Of a stretch of DNA of 33,305 nucleotides, positions 9,041-17,680 are shown piece by piece; position 1 is the stretch's first letter, and every line of letters starts with the position of its first letter. The notes beneath the pieces were generated by a model, which was given only the letters and a program-made list of their open reading frames with translations, was not told the origin of the DNA and made no database searches. The position numbers and the translations under genes are program-made. The stretch comes from an uncultured Clostridium sp. (lineage in GTDB: Bacteria > Bacillota > Clostridia > Clostridiales > Clostridiaceae): the NCBI GenBank assembly GCA_902785295.1, contig CACZYK010000017.1, positions 1 through 33,305 on the forward strand, in the 5' to 3' direction.

Positions 9041-10344
9041 TGAAGGTTGCATTTTCCACATTAGGATGCAGAGTTAATCAGTATGAATCAGAAGCAATGG
9101 CAGAAAAATTTATAAGAGAAGGTTATGAAGTAGTGGATTTTTCTGAAATTGCTGATGTTTATGTTATAAATACTTGTACAGTAACAAATATGGGAGATAA
9201 AAAATCAAGACAGATTATAAGTAAGGCAAGAAGATTAAATAACAATGCTATTATAGCTGTTGTAGGATGTTATTCTCAAATAGCTCCTAAAGAAGTATCT
9301 GCAATAGAAGGAGTAGATGTTGTATTAGGTACTAGAAATAAAGGAGATGTAGTTTACTATGTAAACAAAGCAAGAGATGAGCAAAAAATTCAAGTTCATG
9401 TTGAAGGTGTTCTTAAAAATAAAAAATTTGAGGACCTTAATATAGAAGAGTATCAGGATAAAACAAGAGCATTTTTAAAAATTCAAGATGGATGTAATAG
9501 ATTTTGTACTTATTGTGCAATTCCATATGCAAGAGGGTCAGTATGCTCAAAAGAACCTAGAAAGGTTATAGATGAAATTAAGAAATTAGCATCTCATGGG
9601 TTTAAAGAAGTCATTTTATCAGGAATACATACAGCATCTTATGGATTGGATTTAGAGGGTAACATAACATTAATTGATTTAATTGAAGATATAGAAAAAA
9701 TTGATGGAATAGAAAGAGTAAGAATAGGTTCAATAGAGCCAGCTTTCTTTACAAATGAAGTTATAGAAAAAATAAAAGGCTTCAAAAAATTATGTCCACA
9801 CTTCCATTTATCTCTTCAAAGTGGTTGTAATACTGTTTTAAAGAGAATGAATAGAAGATATACAGCAGAAGAATATGAACATATAGTGAATGTATTAAGA
9901 GAAAATATAAAAGATGTTTCAATATCAACTGATGTAATTGTAGGTTTTCCAGGAGAAACAGAAGAAGAATTTAATGAAACTTATGAATTCTTAAAGAAAA
10001 TTAAGCTTACAAAAACTCATATTTTTAAATATAGTCCAAGAAAAGGCACAAGAGCAGCAGAAATGAAAGAGCAGATTGATGGAAAAGTAAAAGAAGAAAG
10101 AAGTAAAGCTCTTATAGCATTAAATGATATAAATGAACAAGGATTTATTGAAAAATATATAAACAAAAATGTTAAAGTTCTTTTAGAACAACAAGTAAAA
10201 GGAAAAGAAAATATTTTTGAAGGATACACAGAAAATTATATAAAAGTTGAGGTAGAAAAACCTGAAAATATAAAAACTGGTGATATAATAGAGTGTAGGA
10301 TAGAAAAAGCTCATAAAGACTTTGCAGAAGGAAAGATTATATAG
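9040..10344 (+). CDS. mtaB: tRNA (t6A37-C2) methylthiotransferase MtaB
   Basis: Radical-SAM methylthiotransferase that converts t6A at position 37 of ANN-decoding tRNAs to ms2t6A. The N-terminal MTTase domain has the three cluster-binding cysteines C10 (STLGCRVNQYE), C46 (NTCTVTN) and C77 (VGCYSQ). The radical-SAM CxxxCxxC is C152, C156 and C159 (GCNRFCTYCA). The C-terminal ~70 residues form a TRAM-like RNA-binding domain. At 434 residues, with MKVAFSTLGCRVNQYE at the start, it fits MtaB rather than MiaB or RimO. It shares one base with the rsmE stop. All catalytic cysteines are present. Confidence 0.95.
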   Translation: MKVAFSTLGCRVNQYESEAMAEKFIREGYEVVDFSEIADVYVINTCTVTNMGDKKSRQIISKARRLNNNAIIAVVGCYSQIAPKEVSAIEGVDVVLGTRNKGDVVYYVNKARDEQKIQVHVEGVLKNKKFEDLNIEEYQDKTRAFLKIQDGCNRFCTYCAIPYARGSVCSKEPRKVIDEIKKLASHGFKEVILSGIHTASYGLDLEGNITLIDLIEDIEKIDGIERVRIGSIEPAFFTNEVIEKIKGFKKLCPHFHLSLQSGCNTVLKRMNRRYTAEEYEHIVNVLRENIKDVSISTDVIVGFPGETEEEFNETYEFLKKIKLTKTHIFKYSPRKGTRAAEMKEQIDGKVKEERSKALIALNDINEQGFIEKYINKNVKVLLEQQVKGKENIFEGYTENYIKVEVEKPENIKTGDIIECRIEKAHKDFAEGKII

Positions 10345-10356
10345 GAGGATAAAAAG

Positions 10357-10701
10357 ATGGAAGATTGTATTTTTTGTAAAATAATAAAGGGAGAAATTCC
10401 AAGTAATAAAGTTTATGAAGATGATAAGGTATTAGCATTTCATGATATTAACCCAGAGGCACCTGTGCATGTATTAGTTATTCCAAAGGAACATATTGAA
10501 AGTGTAAATGCTATAAATGAAAAAAATGTAGATATAGTAGCACATATTTTTATGGTAATAAATAAGATAGTAAAAGAATTAGGAATAGATGAAAGTGGAT
10601 ATAGAGTATTAACTAACACTGGAAAAGATGGAGGACAGACTGTCAATCATATGCATTTCCATGTTCTTGGTGGTAAAGAATTGCCTATTAAATTAGCATA
10701 A
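10357..10701 (+). CDS. HIT family nucleotide-binding hydrolase (HinT-like)
   Basis: 114 residues, typical of HINT-branch histidine-triad proteins, which hydrolyse nucleoside phosphoramidates and adenylates such as aminoacyl-AMP. The triad is H98-x-H100-x-H102 in the NHMHFHVLGG block, and the N-terminal EDCIFCKIIKGEIPS is typical, with a CxxC that can bind zinc in relatives. It has a clear SD (AGGAGG) 12 bases after mtaB, so it is probably the last gene of the prmA transcript; a consensus promoter follows at 10739. The physiological substrate cannot be inferred. Confidence 0.93.
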   Translation: MEDCIFCKIIKGEIPSNKVYEDDKVLAFHDINPEAPVHVLVIPKEHIESVNAINEKNVDIVAHIFMVINKIVKELGIDESGYRVLTNTGKDGGQTVNHMHFHVLGGKELPIKLA

Positions 10702-10738
10702 AACTTAATATTAATTTAAAAATATAATTTAAGATATA

Positions 10739-10768
10739 TTGACAGTATTGATAAGTTTATTGTATAAT
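10739..10768 (+). promoter_or_regulatory. Sigma-A promoter of rpsU-yqeY
   Basis: Perfect TTGACA (10739-10744) and perfect TATAAT (10763-10768) with an 18-bp spacer. Transcription would start near 10775, giving a leader of about 63 bases that contains the hairpin noted at 10788-10823. One of the strongest promoters in the window. Confidence 0.8.
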
Positions 10769-10787
10769 ATCATGTGTGTTATTAAGC

Positions 10788-10831
10788 CCGTAGCTGAGTT
10801 GAATTTATAATTTTAGCTAGCGGAGGGAGGG
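10788..10831 (+). promoter_or_regulatory. Leader hairpin touching the rpsU ribosome-binding site
   Basis: CCGTAGCT (10788-10795) pairs with AGCTAGCGG (10815-10823) as an 8-bp stem with one bulged G and a 19-base AT-rich loop. The 3' arm runs into the SD-like GGAGGGAGGG (10822-10831), seven bases before the ATG. The stem could partly mask the SD or act as a protein-binding site, but leaves a second GGAGGG free. I know of no named leader family for S21. Confidence 0.45.
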
Positions 10832-10837
10832 ATAATT

Positions 10838-11014
10838 ATGTCAGAAATTAAAGTTGGAGAAAACGAAACACTTGAAAATGCGCTAAGAAGATTTAAGAAA
10901 AAGTGTGCTAGAGCTGGAGTTCTTTCAGAAGTAAGAAAGAGAGAACATTATGAAAAGCCAAGCGTTAAGAAAAAGAAAAAATCAGAAGCTGCTAGAAAGA
11001 GAAAGTTTAAGTAG
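10838..11014 (+). CDS. rpsU: 30S ribosomal protein S21
   Basis: A 58-residue, very basic protein beginning [19 protein letters not shown] and ending in a lysine/arginine-rich tail ([16 protein letters not shown]), the standard S21 sequence and length. S21 sits on the 30S platform near the anti-Shine-Dalgarno region and helps initiation. Although too short for many ORF cutoffs it is certain: the sequence is highly conserved, it has a strong SD (GGAGGGAGGG), a consensus promoter and the conserved yqeY neighbour downstream. Confidence 0.98.
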   Translation: MSEIKVGENETLENALRRFKKKCARAGVLSEVRKREHYEKPSVKKKKKSEAARKRKFK

Positions 11015-11044
11015 GCAATTGCTTTTTGGAAGAAGGTGATAATA

Positions 11045-11497
11045 ATGCCAACAATTAAAGAAAGACTTCAAGAAGATTGGAAAATGGCTATGAAAGCCAA
11101 AGATAAATTTAAAGCAAATGTTTTAAGTACTGCAAAGTCAGCAATATTATTAGTTGAAAAAACTGATAATAGAAAAGTTGATGAAGCAGAGGTTATAGAA
11201 ATATTAGCAAAAGAAGTCAAGCAAAGAAGAGAAGCTATGCTTGAATTTGAAAAGGGAAATAGACAAGATTTAGTTGATCAGAACAAGGCTGAGATAGAGA
11301 TTTTGTTAAATTACCTTCCTCAGCAGTTAAGTGAAGAAGAAATCAAAAAAATAGTAGAAGATTCAGCTATAGAATTGGGCGCAAGTAGCATTAAAGACAT
11401 GGGAAAAGTTATGGCAGCAGTAAGACCTAAAACATTAGGTAGAGCTGATGGCAAACTTGTAAGTCAACTCGTAAAAGAGTATTTAACTAATAAATAA
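11045..11497 (+). CDS. GatB/YqeY domain-containing protein
   Basis: 150 residues matching the stand-alone YqeY family, related to the C-terminal tRNA-binding domain of amidotransferase subunit GatB. Conserved blocks are LQEDWKMAMKAKDK at the start, EVKQRREAMLEFEKGNR in the middle and DMGKVMAAVRPK...GRADGKLVSQLVKEYL at the end. The start is the ATG at 11045, eight bases after AGAAGG; an in-frame GTG at 11036 overlaps that SD and is unlikely. The rpsU-yqeY pair is conserved in Firmicutes. A tRNA-linked role is inferred from the fold; function is not established. Confidence 0.93.
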   Translation: MPTIKERLQEDWKMAMKAKDKFKANVLSTAKSAILLVEKTDNRKVDEAEVIEILAKEVKQRREAMLEFEKGNRQDLVDQNKAEIEILLNYLPQQLSEEEIKKIVEDSAIELGASSIKDMGKVMAAVRPKTLGRADGKLVSQLVKEYLTNK

Positions 11498-11538
11498 CAA
11501 AAAGAACTCTAAGGAGTTCTTTTTGTTATTTTTTTTTG
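11496..11538 (+). terminator. Strong intrinsic terminator after yqeY
   Basis: CAAAAAGAACTC (11498-11509) pairs perfectly with GAGTTCTTTTTG (11514-11525) around a 4-base loop, extendable by two A-T pairs, and a run of nine T follows. The outermost pairs include the yqeY stop codon. This is a textbook terminator closing the rpsU-yqeY unit. Confidence 0.9.
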
Positions 11539-11555
11539 CCTAAAAACATAATATA
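11525..11555 (+). promoter_or_regulatory. Possible sigma-E/sigma-K-type promoter of yqfC-yqfD
   Basis: CATAATATA (11547-11555) fits the mother-cell -10 pattern CATAnnnTA. The upstream GTTATTT (11525-11531) is a loose -35 match about 15 bases before it. The start site would be near 11562, a 23-base leader to yqfC. The B. subtilis yqfCD genes are sigma-E controlled, which fits, but the -35 overlaps the preceding terminator and the match is weak. Confidence 0.4.
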
Positions 11556-11584
11556 CAAAGAGAAATTTTTTAGGAGTTCATTTT

Positions 11585-11881
11585 ATGAAGAATAAATTAT
11601 TTAGAGGTAAAGAATTTATAGCTGAAAAATTAGATATGTCTATAGATACTATGATAGATATTCCTAAAATTATAATTACTGGAAAGGAAGAAATTACAAT
11701 AGAAAATCATAAAGGAATAGTAGCCTTTAGTGAAGATGAAATAAAAGTTTCATCTAAAAAAGGAATTATAAAAATTCAAGGAAATAATTTTGAAATTTTT
11801 TATATGGGAAGTAACAGCTTAACAATAAATGGTGAAATAAGAGCAATCTTTTATGAGGATAAAAGTTATGAAGAAAAGTAA
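11585..11881 (+). CDS. yqfC: Sporulation protein YqfC (YabP/YqfC family)
   Basis: 98 residues, the expected size. The sequence has the YabP/YqfC pattern: a short charged start (MKNKLFRGKEFIAEKLDM) followed by beta-rich repeats with DIPKIIITGKEEITIENHKG and ending in GSNSLTINGEIRAIFYE. In B. subtilis yqfC is expressed in the mother cell and is needed for efficient sporulation; its molecular role is unknown. The SD TTAGGAG precedes the ATG by about 8 bases. It overlaps yqfD by 14 bases, so they are translationally coupled. A possible mother-cell-type promoter lies just upstream. Confidence 0.88.
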   Translation: MKNKLFRGKEFIAEKLDMSIDTMIDIPKIIITGKEEITIENHKGIVAFSEDEIKVSSKKGIIKIQGNNFEIFYMGSNSLTINGEIRAIFYEDKSYEEK

Positions 11882-13004
11882 ATTTAATAGAGGAAGTATA
11901 ACCTTAGAAATAAGTTCTTTATCACCAGAAAAAATACTAAATATTTTATGGAAAAGAGATATGGATATAATTGAAATCAAGAAAATTAGTATAACAACAA
12001 TATTATTAACCATAAATTATGGGTATTATAAAGAGATTGAAGAATTAGTTAAAAATTGTAAAGGAAAGATAAAGATAATAAAAAAAACTGGAATTATATT
12101 CTTCTTAGAAAGGGTTCAAAAGGAATTTACCCTAATTCTTGGAGGAATTTTATTTTTCATAATATTGTATATTCTCTCTACATATATCTGGGGAATAGAA
12201 ATAGAAACTGAAGAAAATCTTGCACCATATAAAGTGAGAAAAGAACTTGCTTCTGTAGGTATAAAGCCAGGAATAGCTAAAAAATATATAGATGTATATG
12301 AAGTTGAAAAAAAGCTTTCAAGCAATAATGATAATATATTATGGATAAGGGCAAGGATAGAAGGCTCTATATTAAAGGTTGTTGTTAAGGAAAAAATAAA
12401 TCCTCCTAAAATAAGAAATTATGAAATATTAGGTAGTTGTGTGGCTTCAAGAGCTGGAGAAGTAAAAAGAATATTTATAGAAGCTGGAAGTGCAAATGTA
12501 ACAGTAGGTGATATAGTTAATGAAGGTGACATTCTTATTAATGGAATTCAAGGAAAAGAGGGAGTAGAATTTGAAACTCCAGCAAAAGGTACTGTAATAG
12601 CAAATACTTTTTATGAAAAAAAGATGGAAGTTCAAATATCAGGTAAAAAATTGATAAGAGGAGAGGGAAAGCTTAAAGATATATATTTAAATTTATTTGG
12701 AAAGAAAATTTATCTAAAAAAGGCTATAAATAAATTTAAGTATTATGATAAAATAGAAAGTAATAAAGGGGTAATTAATACTATAACTTATTTTGAAAGA
12801 AAGGAAGAAGAAATAAATGTAGATAAAGAAGTAGCAATTCAAGAAGCAGCAGAAAAGTTAGAAGAATCCTTAACTAAAGAAATAACTAATGATGGAAAGA
12901 TTATAGATAGAAAGATAGAAACAGAGCCAGTAGACAATGAAAGAATAATGGTAAAAGTAAATTTTGTTGTAGAACAAAATATTGCTCAGGAAGCAGTAGA
13001 ATAA
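11868..13004 (+). CDS. yqfD: Sporulation protein YqfD
   Basis: 378 residues from the ATG at 11868, which has GAGG (11855-11858) nine bases upstream; an in-frame ATG at 11853 lacks an SD. One transmembrane segment is evident at about residues 86-108, with a cytoplasmic N-terminal part and a longer outer part rich in beta strands. The YqfD/stage IV-like pattern includes the WIRARIEGS and VVVKEKINPP blocks. It is required for sporulation in B. subtilis, where it is made with YqfC in the mother cell; I expect it in the forespore outer membrane. In many Firmicutes phoH follows; here pgpH starts 26 bp downstream. Confidence 0.9.
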   Translation: MKKSKFNRGSITLEISSLSPEKILNILWKRDMDIIEIKKISITTILLTINYGYYKEIEELVKNCKGKIKIIKKTGIIFFLERVQKEFTLILGGILFFIILYILSTYIWGIEIETEENLAPYKVRKELASVGIKPGIAKKYIDVYEVEKKLSSNNDNILWIRARIEGSILKVVVKEKINPPKIRNYEILGSCVASRAGEVKRIFIEAGSANVTVGDIVNEGDILINGIQGKEGVEFETPAKGTVIANTFYEKKMEVQISGKKLIRGEGKLKDIYLNLFGKKIYLKKAINKFKYYDKIESNKGVINTITYFERKEEEINVDKEVAIQEAAEKLEESLTKEITNDGKIIDRKIETEPVDNERIMVKVNFVVEQNIAQEAVE

Positions 13005-13029
13005 AGTTTAAAATTGAGAAGGTGAAACA

Positions 13030-15102
13030 ATGGATAGAAAAATAAACATTATAAGAGATAAATCTCAAAGAATGCTTATATTTACATTAACATTTGTTAT
13101 TACTTATTTTTTAATTATAGTAGCCATTTCCCCTAAAAAATATGATTTGAAAGCTGGAGATATAGCACAATCAGATATAAAAGCTTCAAGAGAAACAGTA
13201 GATGAAGCTGCATCTAAAGAAATATTAGATGAAGCATTACAGAAGGTAGATAAACAGTATACCCAAAAAAGTGAAGTAAAGACAAATGCTGAAAGTGAAG
13301 TTAAGGATTTATTTGAAAAAATTATTAATTTAGTTTCATCTAATGGAGATGTAAAAGATAAGGTAAAAGAATTAACTAACTACAAAAAATTTTCTTTAAG
13401 TGAATATGATGCTACTACATTATTAAATTTAAATAAGGATACATTAAAGAATCTTCAATGGGAGATATTAGATGTATTAAATACTGTCTATGAGCCTAAT
13501 ATACAAGATGGAAATGAAGAGAGTTTATCCTCAGCAAAGCAAACTGCTAATTCTGAAATAGATAAACTTAATTTAGATTCTTCCTATGAAAAGATAATAA
13601 GAAATATTGTTTTAAGTGAAATAAAACCTAATTTATTTTATGATGAAGAAAAGACAAATGAAAAAATAGAAGAAGTTAAAAAGAATACAGAGAAAGTAAT
13701 AATTAAGAAAAATCAGATAATAGTTAAAGAAGGAGAGCCTGTTACTGAGGGACAAATTCAAGTGCTTAAAGAACTTGGAATTATAAAAGAGGGTAAAACA
13801 GGAGGATTACTTTTATTATATATTTTAACAGCAATATTTGTTGGCATTGTTTTAGATCTTCAATATACATATGTTAAAAAAAATCATAAAGAAATTTATG
13901 AGGATAATAAAAAGCTTATATTAATATGCTTATTAAATGTAATTTACTTGATTTTAGCAAGTGGAGCAAAATATTTATCTCCTTACTTAATTCCAATGGT
14001 ATGCACTCCATTATTATTAAGTATGCTAATTAATCATAGAATCTCTCTGGTTTTAGGTTCATACAATGTTATATTGCTTGGTGCATTGGTAGAATTTGAC
14101 CCACAAGTTATACTATTAGGGTTTATAAGTACAATTTTAGGGGCAACTGTGTTAAGAAAGATGCAACAAAGAAATGATATAATCTATGCCACATTAGGAA
14201 TAGGAGGATTATGTGGGACATTAAATTTTCTTATAGGAATGATGGTATCAATTAATGTTCAAGAGGTTATTATAAATAGCTTATTAACTATTGTTGGAGT
14301 ATTAATATCTGGAGTATTAACAATAGGAATACTTCCATTTTTAGAAAATACATTTGATGTTGTTACTACATTAAAATTGTTAGAGCTTAGTAATCCAAAT
14401 AGTCCATTACTAAGAAAGCTTCTTATGGAATCTCCAGGAACATATCATCATAGTATGCTTGTTGCAAATTTAGCAGAAATGGCAGCAGAAGAAGTAGGTG
14501 CAAATCCAGTAGTCACTCGTATAGCAGCTTATTATCATGATGTTGGAAAAACTGCAAGACCATACTTTTTTAAGGAAAATCAAATTGGAAATGAAAATCC
14601 TCATGATAAAATAACAGCTGCTTTAAGTGCAAGAATAATAATATCTCATGTTAAGGATGGTGTAGACTTATCTAAGGAATATAAGCTTCCAAAAATAATT
14701 CAAGATATAATAGCAGAGCATCATGGAACTACTTTTGTTAAATATTTTTACATTACAGAAAAAAATAATTCTGATGACCCAGATAGCATTAATGAAGATG
14801 ATTATAAATATCCAGGTCCAATTCCAAGCACAAAAGAATCTGGTATAATAATGCTTGCAGATTCAGTAGAAGCAGCAGTAAGGTCAATAACAGATCCTAC
14901 ATCAGAAAAAATTGAACAAATGGTTTCTAATATAGTTGATGGTAAAATAAAGGATAAACAGCTAAACAACTGTGATTTAACATTTAAAGACTTAGATAAA
15001 ATAAAAAAATGTTTTTTAAAGGCTTTAAAAGGAATATATCATCAAAGAATTGAGTATCCAACAGAAAAAGTTAGAACAGTAAATAAAGAGGAGAGTAAAT
15101 AA
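13030..15102 (+). CDS. pgpH: Membrane HD-domain phosphohydrolase (PgpH/YqfF, c-di-AMP phosphodiesterase)
   Basis: 690 residues. Order: one N-terminal membrane helix (~17-34), a large extracytoplasmic 7TMR-HDED region (~35-255), a block of about seven membrane helices (~260-440), and a cytoplasmic HD domain. Metal-binding residues are visible as the GTYHHSM histidines H473/H474, the H503-D504 pair in YYHDVGK and the later AEHHGTT block. Listeria PgpH, with this architecture, degrades the essential second messenger c-di-AMP to pApA, affecting osmotic balance, potassium transport and beta-lactam tolerance. The SD GAAGGTG lies just upstream. The last base of its TAA is the first base of the ybeY ATG. 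Confidence 0.94.
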   Translation: MDRKINIIRDKSQRMLIFTLTFVITYFLIIVAISPKKYDLKAGDIAQSDIKASRETVDEAASKEILDEALQKVDKQYTQKSEVKTNAESEVKDLFEKIINLVSSNGDVKDKVKELTNYKKFSLSEYDATTLLNLNKDTLKNLQWEILDVLNTVYEPNIQDGNEESLSSAKQTANSEIDKLNLDSSYEKIIRNIVLSEIKPNLFYDEEKTNEKIEEVKKNTEKVIIKKNQIIVKEGEPVTEGQIQVLKELGIIKEGKTGGLLLLYILTAIFVGIVLDLQYTYVKKNHKEIYEDNKKLILICLLNVIYLILASGAKYLSPYLIPMVCTPLLLSMLINHRISLVLGSYNVILLGALVEFDPQVILLGFISTILGATVLRKMQQRNDIIYATLGIGGLCGTLNFLIGMMVSINVQEVIINSLLTIVGVLISGVLTIGILPFLENTFDVVTTLKLLELSNPNSPLLRKLLMESPGTYHHSMLVANLAEMAAEEVGANPVVTRIAAYYHDVGKTARPYFFKENQIGNENPHDKITAALSARIIISHVKDGVDLSKEYKLPKIIQDIIAEHHGTTFVKYFYITEKNNSDDPDSINEDDYKYPGPIPSTKESGIIMLADSVEAAVRSITDPTSEKIEQMVSNIVDGKIKDKQLNNCDLTFKDLDKIKKCFLKALKGIYHQRIEYPTEKVRTVNKEESK

Positions 15103-15605
15103 TGCTTTATATTGATGACAGACAAGAAAAAATAAAACCAACAGAGGAGTTTATTAATAAAATCAAACTTACAATTGATTTTGCTTTAAGAGAAGAAGGA
15201 GTAAAAATTCCTTATCAAATATCATTATTATTTGTTGATAATGAAGAAATAAGAACAATAAATAAGGAAAATAGAAATATAGATAGAGAAACAGATGTAC
15301 TGTCTTTTCCAATGCTTGATTATGAAAAATATAAAGTATATAAAGATTTGTACCTAGATTATGAATTCGATGAAACATTTATGGATGGAGATGAGCTTGT
15401 ATTAGGAGATATTGTATTGTCTTTAGAAAAGGCTTTAGAGCAAAGTAAAGAATATAATCATTCATTTGAAAGAGAGGCTTCATATCTTGTGGTTCATTCA
15501 GTGCTTCATCTTCTTGGATATGACCACATGGAAGAAGAAGAAAAAAAGATAATGAGAAATGAGGAAGAAAAAATATTAAGTAAAATGAATATAGTTAGGG
15601 GATAG
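15102..15605 (+). CDS. ybeY: rRNA maturation RNase YbeY
   Basis: 167 residues with the invariant zinc motif H132-x3-H136-x5-H142 ([11 protein letters not shown]), preceded by the family block [10 protein letters not shown]. YbeY is a metal-dependent endoribonuclease needed for 16S rRNA 3'-end maturation and ribosome quality control. Its neighbours era (a 30S assembly GTPase that binds the 16S 3' end) and pgpH form the conserved Firmicute order. It shares one base with the pgpH stop codon, which implies translational coupling. Confidence 0.96.
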   Translation: MLYIDDRQEKIKPTEEFINKIKLTIDFALREEGVKIPYQISLLFVDNEEIRTINKENRNIDRETDVLSFPMLDYEKYKVYKDLYLDYEFDETFMDGDELVLGDIVLSLEKALEQSKEYNHSFEREASYLVVHSVLHLLGYDHMEEEEKKIMRNEEEKILSKMNIVRG

Positions 15606-15615
15606 GTGAATTAGA

Positions 15616-16317
15616 ATGCAATTTAAGAAAATGGTAGATAGCTTTAATAATGCAATTAATGGAATTATTAATACTGTAAGAACTGAAAGAAACATGAAAA
15701 TTCATTTAGTGGTAGCTATATTAGTATTAATAGCTTGTTTCTTTTTTGATATTTCAAGAGTGGAATTTTTGATATTAGTAATTACAATTACTATGGTAAT
15801 GTCTGCTGAAGTTGTCAATACAGCCATAGAAGCAGTTGTGGATATGAGTACAAACTATTATCATCCACTTGCTAAGATAGCTAAAAATGCGGCTGCTGGA
15901 GCAGTATTAATAACTGCTATTAATGCAGTTATAATTGGTTATGTTATTTTTTGGGATAAATTGACCAATATATCATATGTTTTAGTCCATAAAGTTAAAA
16001 ATTCTCAGCCATATACTGTATTAATTGTTCTTGCTATAGTAACATTAGCAACAATAATAGTAAAAGCTATATTTGGGGAAGGAACTCCATTAAAAGGAGG
16101 AATGCCAAGCGGTCATAGTGCCTTATCTTTTTCAATTGCAACTGTAATAGCTCTTTTAACAGAAGAACCTATATGCATTATGTTAAGCTATGTTATGGCT
16201 TTTATAACAGCTCAAAGTAGAGTGGATTCAGAGGTACATTCACTAGCTGAAGTAATAGTTGGAGGAATTTTTGGAACCTTGCTTACTATTCTTATATTTA
16301 CAATTTTTAAAATATAA
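15616..16317 (+). CDS. dgkA: Diacylglycerol/undecaprenol kinase fused to a PAP2-like phosphatase domain
   Basis: Residues 1-115 are a DgkA-type integral-membrane kinase: an RTERN segment, helices, and the catalytic block SAEVVNTAIEAVVD...HPLAKIAKNAAAGAV. Gram-positive members phosphorylate undecaprenol, the cell-wall carrier lipid. Residues ~120-233 add a second membrane domain resembling PAP2 phosphatases, with PSGH at 164-167 and S201-R202...H208. Two catalytic positions look altered: the final Asp of SRx5Hx3D is Glu212, and the first motif (KAIFGEGTP) lacks its usual Arg-Pro. A plain DgkA is about 120-130 residues, so this is a kinase-phosphatase fusion of 233. The kinase is clear; activity of the second domain is uncertain. 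Confidence 0.9.
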   Translation: MQFKKMVDSFNNAINGIINTVRTERNMKIHLVVAILVLIACFFFDISRVEFLILVITITMVMSAEVVNTAIEAVVDMSTNYYHPLAKIAKNAAAGAVLITAINAVIIGYVIFWDKLTNISYVLVHKVKNSQPYTVLIVLAIVTLATIIVKAIFGEGTPLKGGMPSGHSALSFSIATVIALLTEEPICIMLSYVMAFITAQSRVDSEVHSLAEVIVGGIFGTLLTILIFTIFKI

Positions 16318-16365
16318 AATTTAGTACATAATATATAATGAATTATAATATTATGGAGGTTTCTT

Positions 16366-16764
16366 ATGGAAAACAAAGAATTGATTTTAAAAGCAATAGA
16401 AGCAAGGGAAATGGCATATTGCCCTTATTCTAATTTCAAAGTTGGAGCAGCAGCACTTTTTGAAGATGGAAAGATATACACAGGCTGTAACATAGAAAAT
16501 GCTTCTTATGGAGCTACTAACTGTGCAGAGAGAACTGCTATATTTAATGGAGTTTCTAAAGGAAATAAGGTTTTAAAGGAACTTGCACTTATTGGAGATA
16601 TTAATAATTTTACTTATCCTTGTGGAATATGCAGACAGGTAATATGTGAGTTTGCAGAAAGTGAAAAAATGAAAATATATATAATAAAAAATAAAGATGA
16701 AGTAATTACAACTACATTAGAAGAAATAATGCCTGGAGCCTTTACTAAAAAGGATTTAGGATAA
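16366..16764 (+). CDS. cdd: Cytidine deaminase
   Basis: 132 residues, the size of the homotetrameric bacterial enzyme that deaminates cytidine and deoxycytidine for pyrimidine salvage. The zinc site is C53-A-E55 (TNCAERTAIF) with C86 and C89 (PCGICRQV); Glu55 is the catalytic proton shuttle. The substrate-binding block FKVGAAALFEDG...YTGCNIENASYG is intact. It has the SD TGGAGG. The dgkA-cdd-era order is conserved in Bacillus and Clostridium. Confidence 0.96.
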   Translation: MENKELILKAIEAREMAYCPYSNFKVGAAALFEDGKIYTGCNIENASYGATNCAERTAIFNGVSKGNKVLKELALIGDINNFTYPCGICRQVICEFAESEKMKIYIIKNKDEVITTTLEEIMPGAFTKKDLG

Positions 16765-16779
16765 AATTTAGGAGGAAAG

Positions 16780-17670
16780 ATGTTTAAATCAGGATTTGTG
16801 ACAATAGTAGGAAGACCAAATGTAGGAAAGTCAACATTAATGAATAAAATTTTAGGGGAGAAGCTTTCAATAGTTTCAAATAAGCCTCAAACAACAAGAA
16901 ATAATATACAAACAATATTAACAAGAGAAAATTATCAAATTGTTTTTGTTGATACTCCAGGAATACATAAGCCAAAGCATAAGCTTGGAGAATATATGGT
17001 AAATTCAGCAAAAGAATCAATGAAGGATGTAGATTTAGTTTTATTTCTTACCAATCCAGATAGTGAAATAGGAAGAGGAGATAAATTTATATTAGAATCA
17101 TTAAAAAATTCTAAAGCTCCTGTATTTTTAGTTTTAAATAAAGTAGATGAAAATACTCAAGAAAGAGTTGCAGAATCTTTAAAGATGTATTCTGAAGCTT
17201 TTGAATTTAAAGAAATAATACCTATATCAGCTTTAAAAGGGAAGAATGTAGATACTCTTGTTAATTTAATGGTAGAAGCTCTTCCAGAAGGACCAAAGTA
17301 TTATCCAGATGATATGATAACAGATGTTCAAGAAAGATTTGTTGTATCTGAAATAGTAAGAGAAAAGGCTTTAAGGACTTTGAGAGATGAAGTGCCTCAT
17401 GGTATAGCAGTGGATGTTATACAAATGAAGAAAAAAGAAAATGGAACTTATCATATAGAAGTAGATTTAATTTGTGAGAAGGATTCTCATAAGGGAATAA
17501 TAATAGGGAAAAATGGTGAAAGCTTAAAAAAGATAGGTTCTGCAGCAAGATATGAACTAGAAAAATTCTTAAATTCAAAGGTTAATATAAAAATTTGGGT
17601 TAAAGTAAGAAAAGAGTGGAGAGATAATCAAAGCTTATTAAAAGAGTTAGGATATAAGAAAACTAAATAA
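16780..17670 (+). CDS. era: GTPase Era
   Basis: 296 residues. The N-terminal G domain has G1 GRPNVGKST (residues 11-19), a TTRN switch region, G3 DTPGI near 59 and G4 NKVD near 124. The C-terminal KH domain carries [15 protein letters not shown] and binds the 3' end of 16S rRNA. Era is an essential 30S-assembly checkpoint. The AGGAGG SD precedes the ATG closely. Its genomic partners ybeY and recO are in the usual order. Confidence 0.97.
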   Translation: MFKSGFVTIVGRPNVGKSTLMNKILGEKLSIVSNKPQTTRNNIQTILTRENYQIVFVDTPGIHKPKHKLGEYMVNSAKESMKDVDLVLFLTNPDSEIGRGDKFILESLKNSKAPVFLVLNKVDENTQERVAESLKMYSEAFEFKEIIPISALKGKNVDTLVNLMVEALPEGPKYYPDDMITDVQERFVVSEIVREKALRTLRDEVPHGIAVDVIQMKKKENGTYHIEVDLICEKDSHKGIIIGKNGESLKKIGSAARYELEKFLNSKVNIKIWVKVRKEWRDNQSLLKELGYKKTK

Positions 17671-17680
17671 TGAATAGGGG

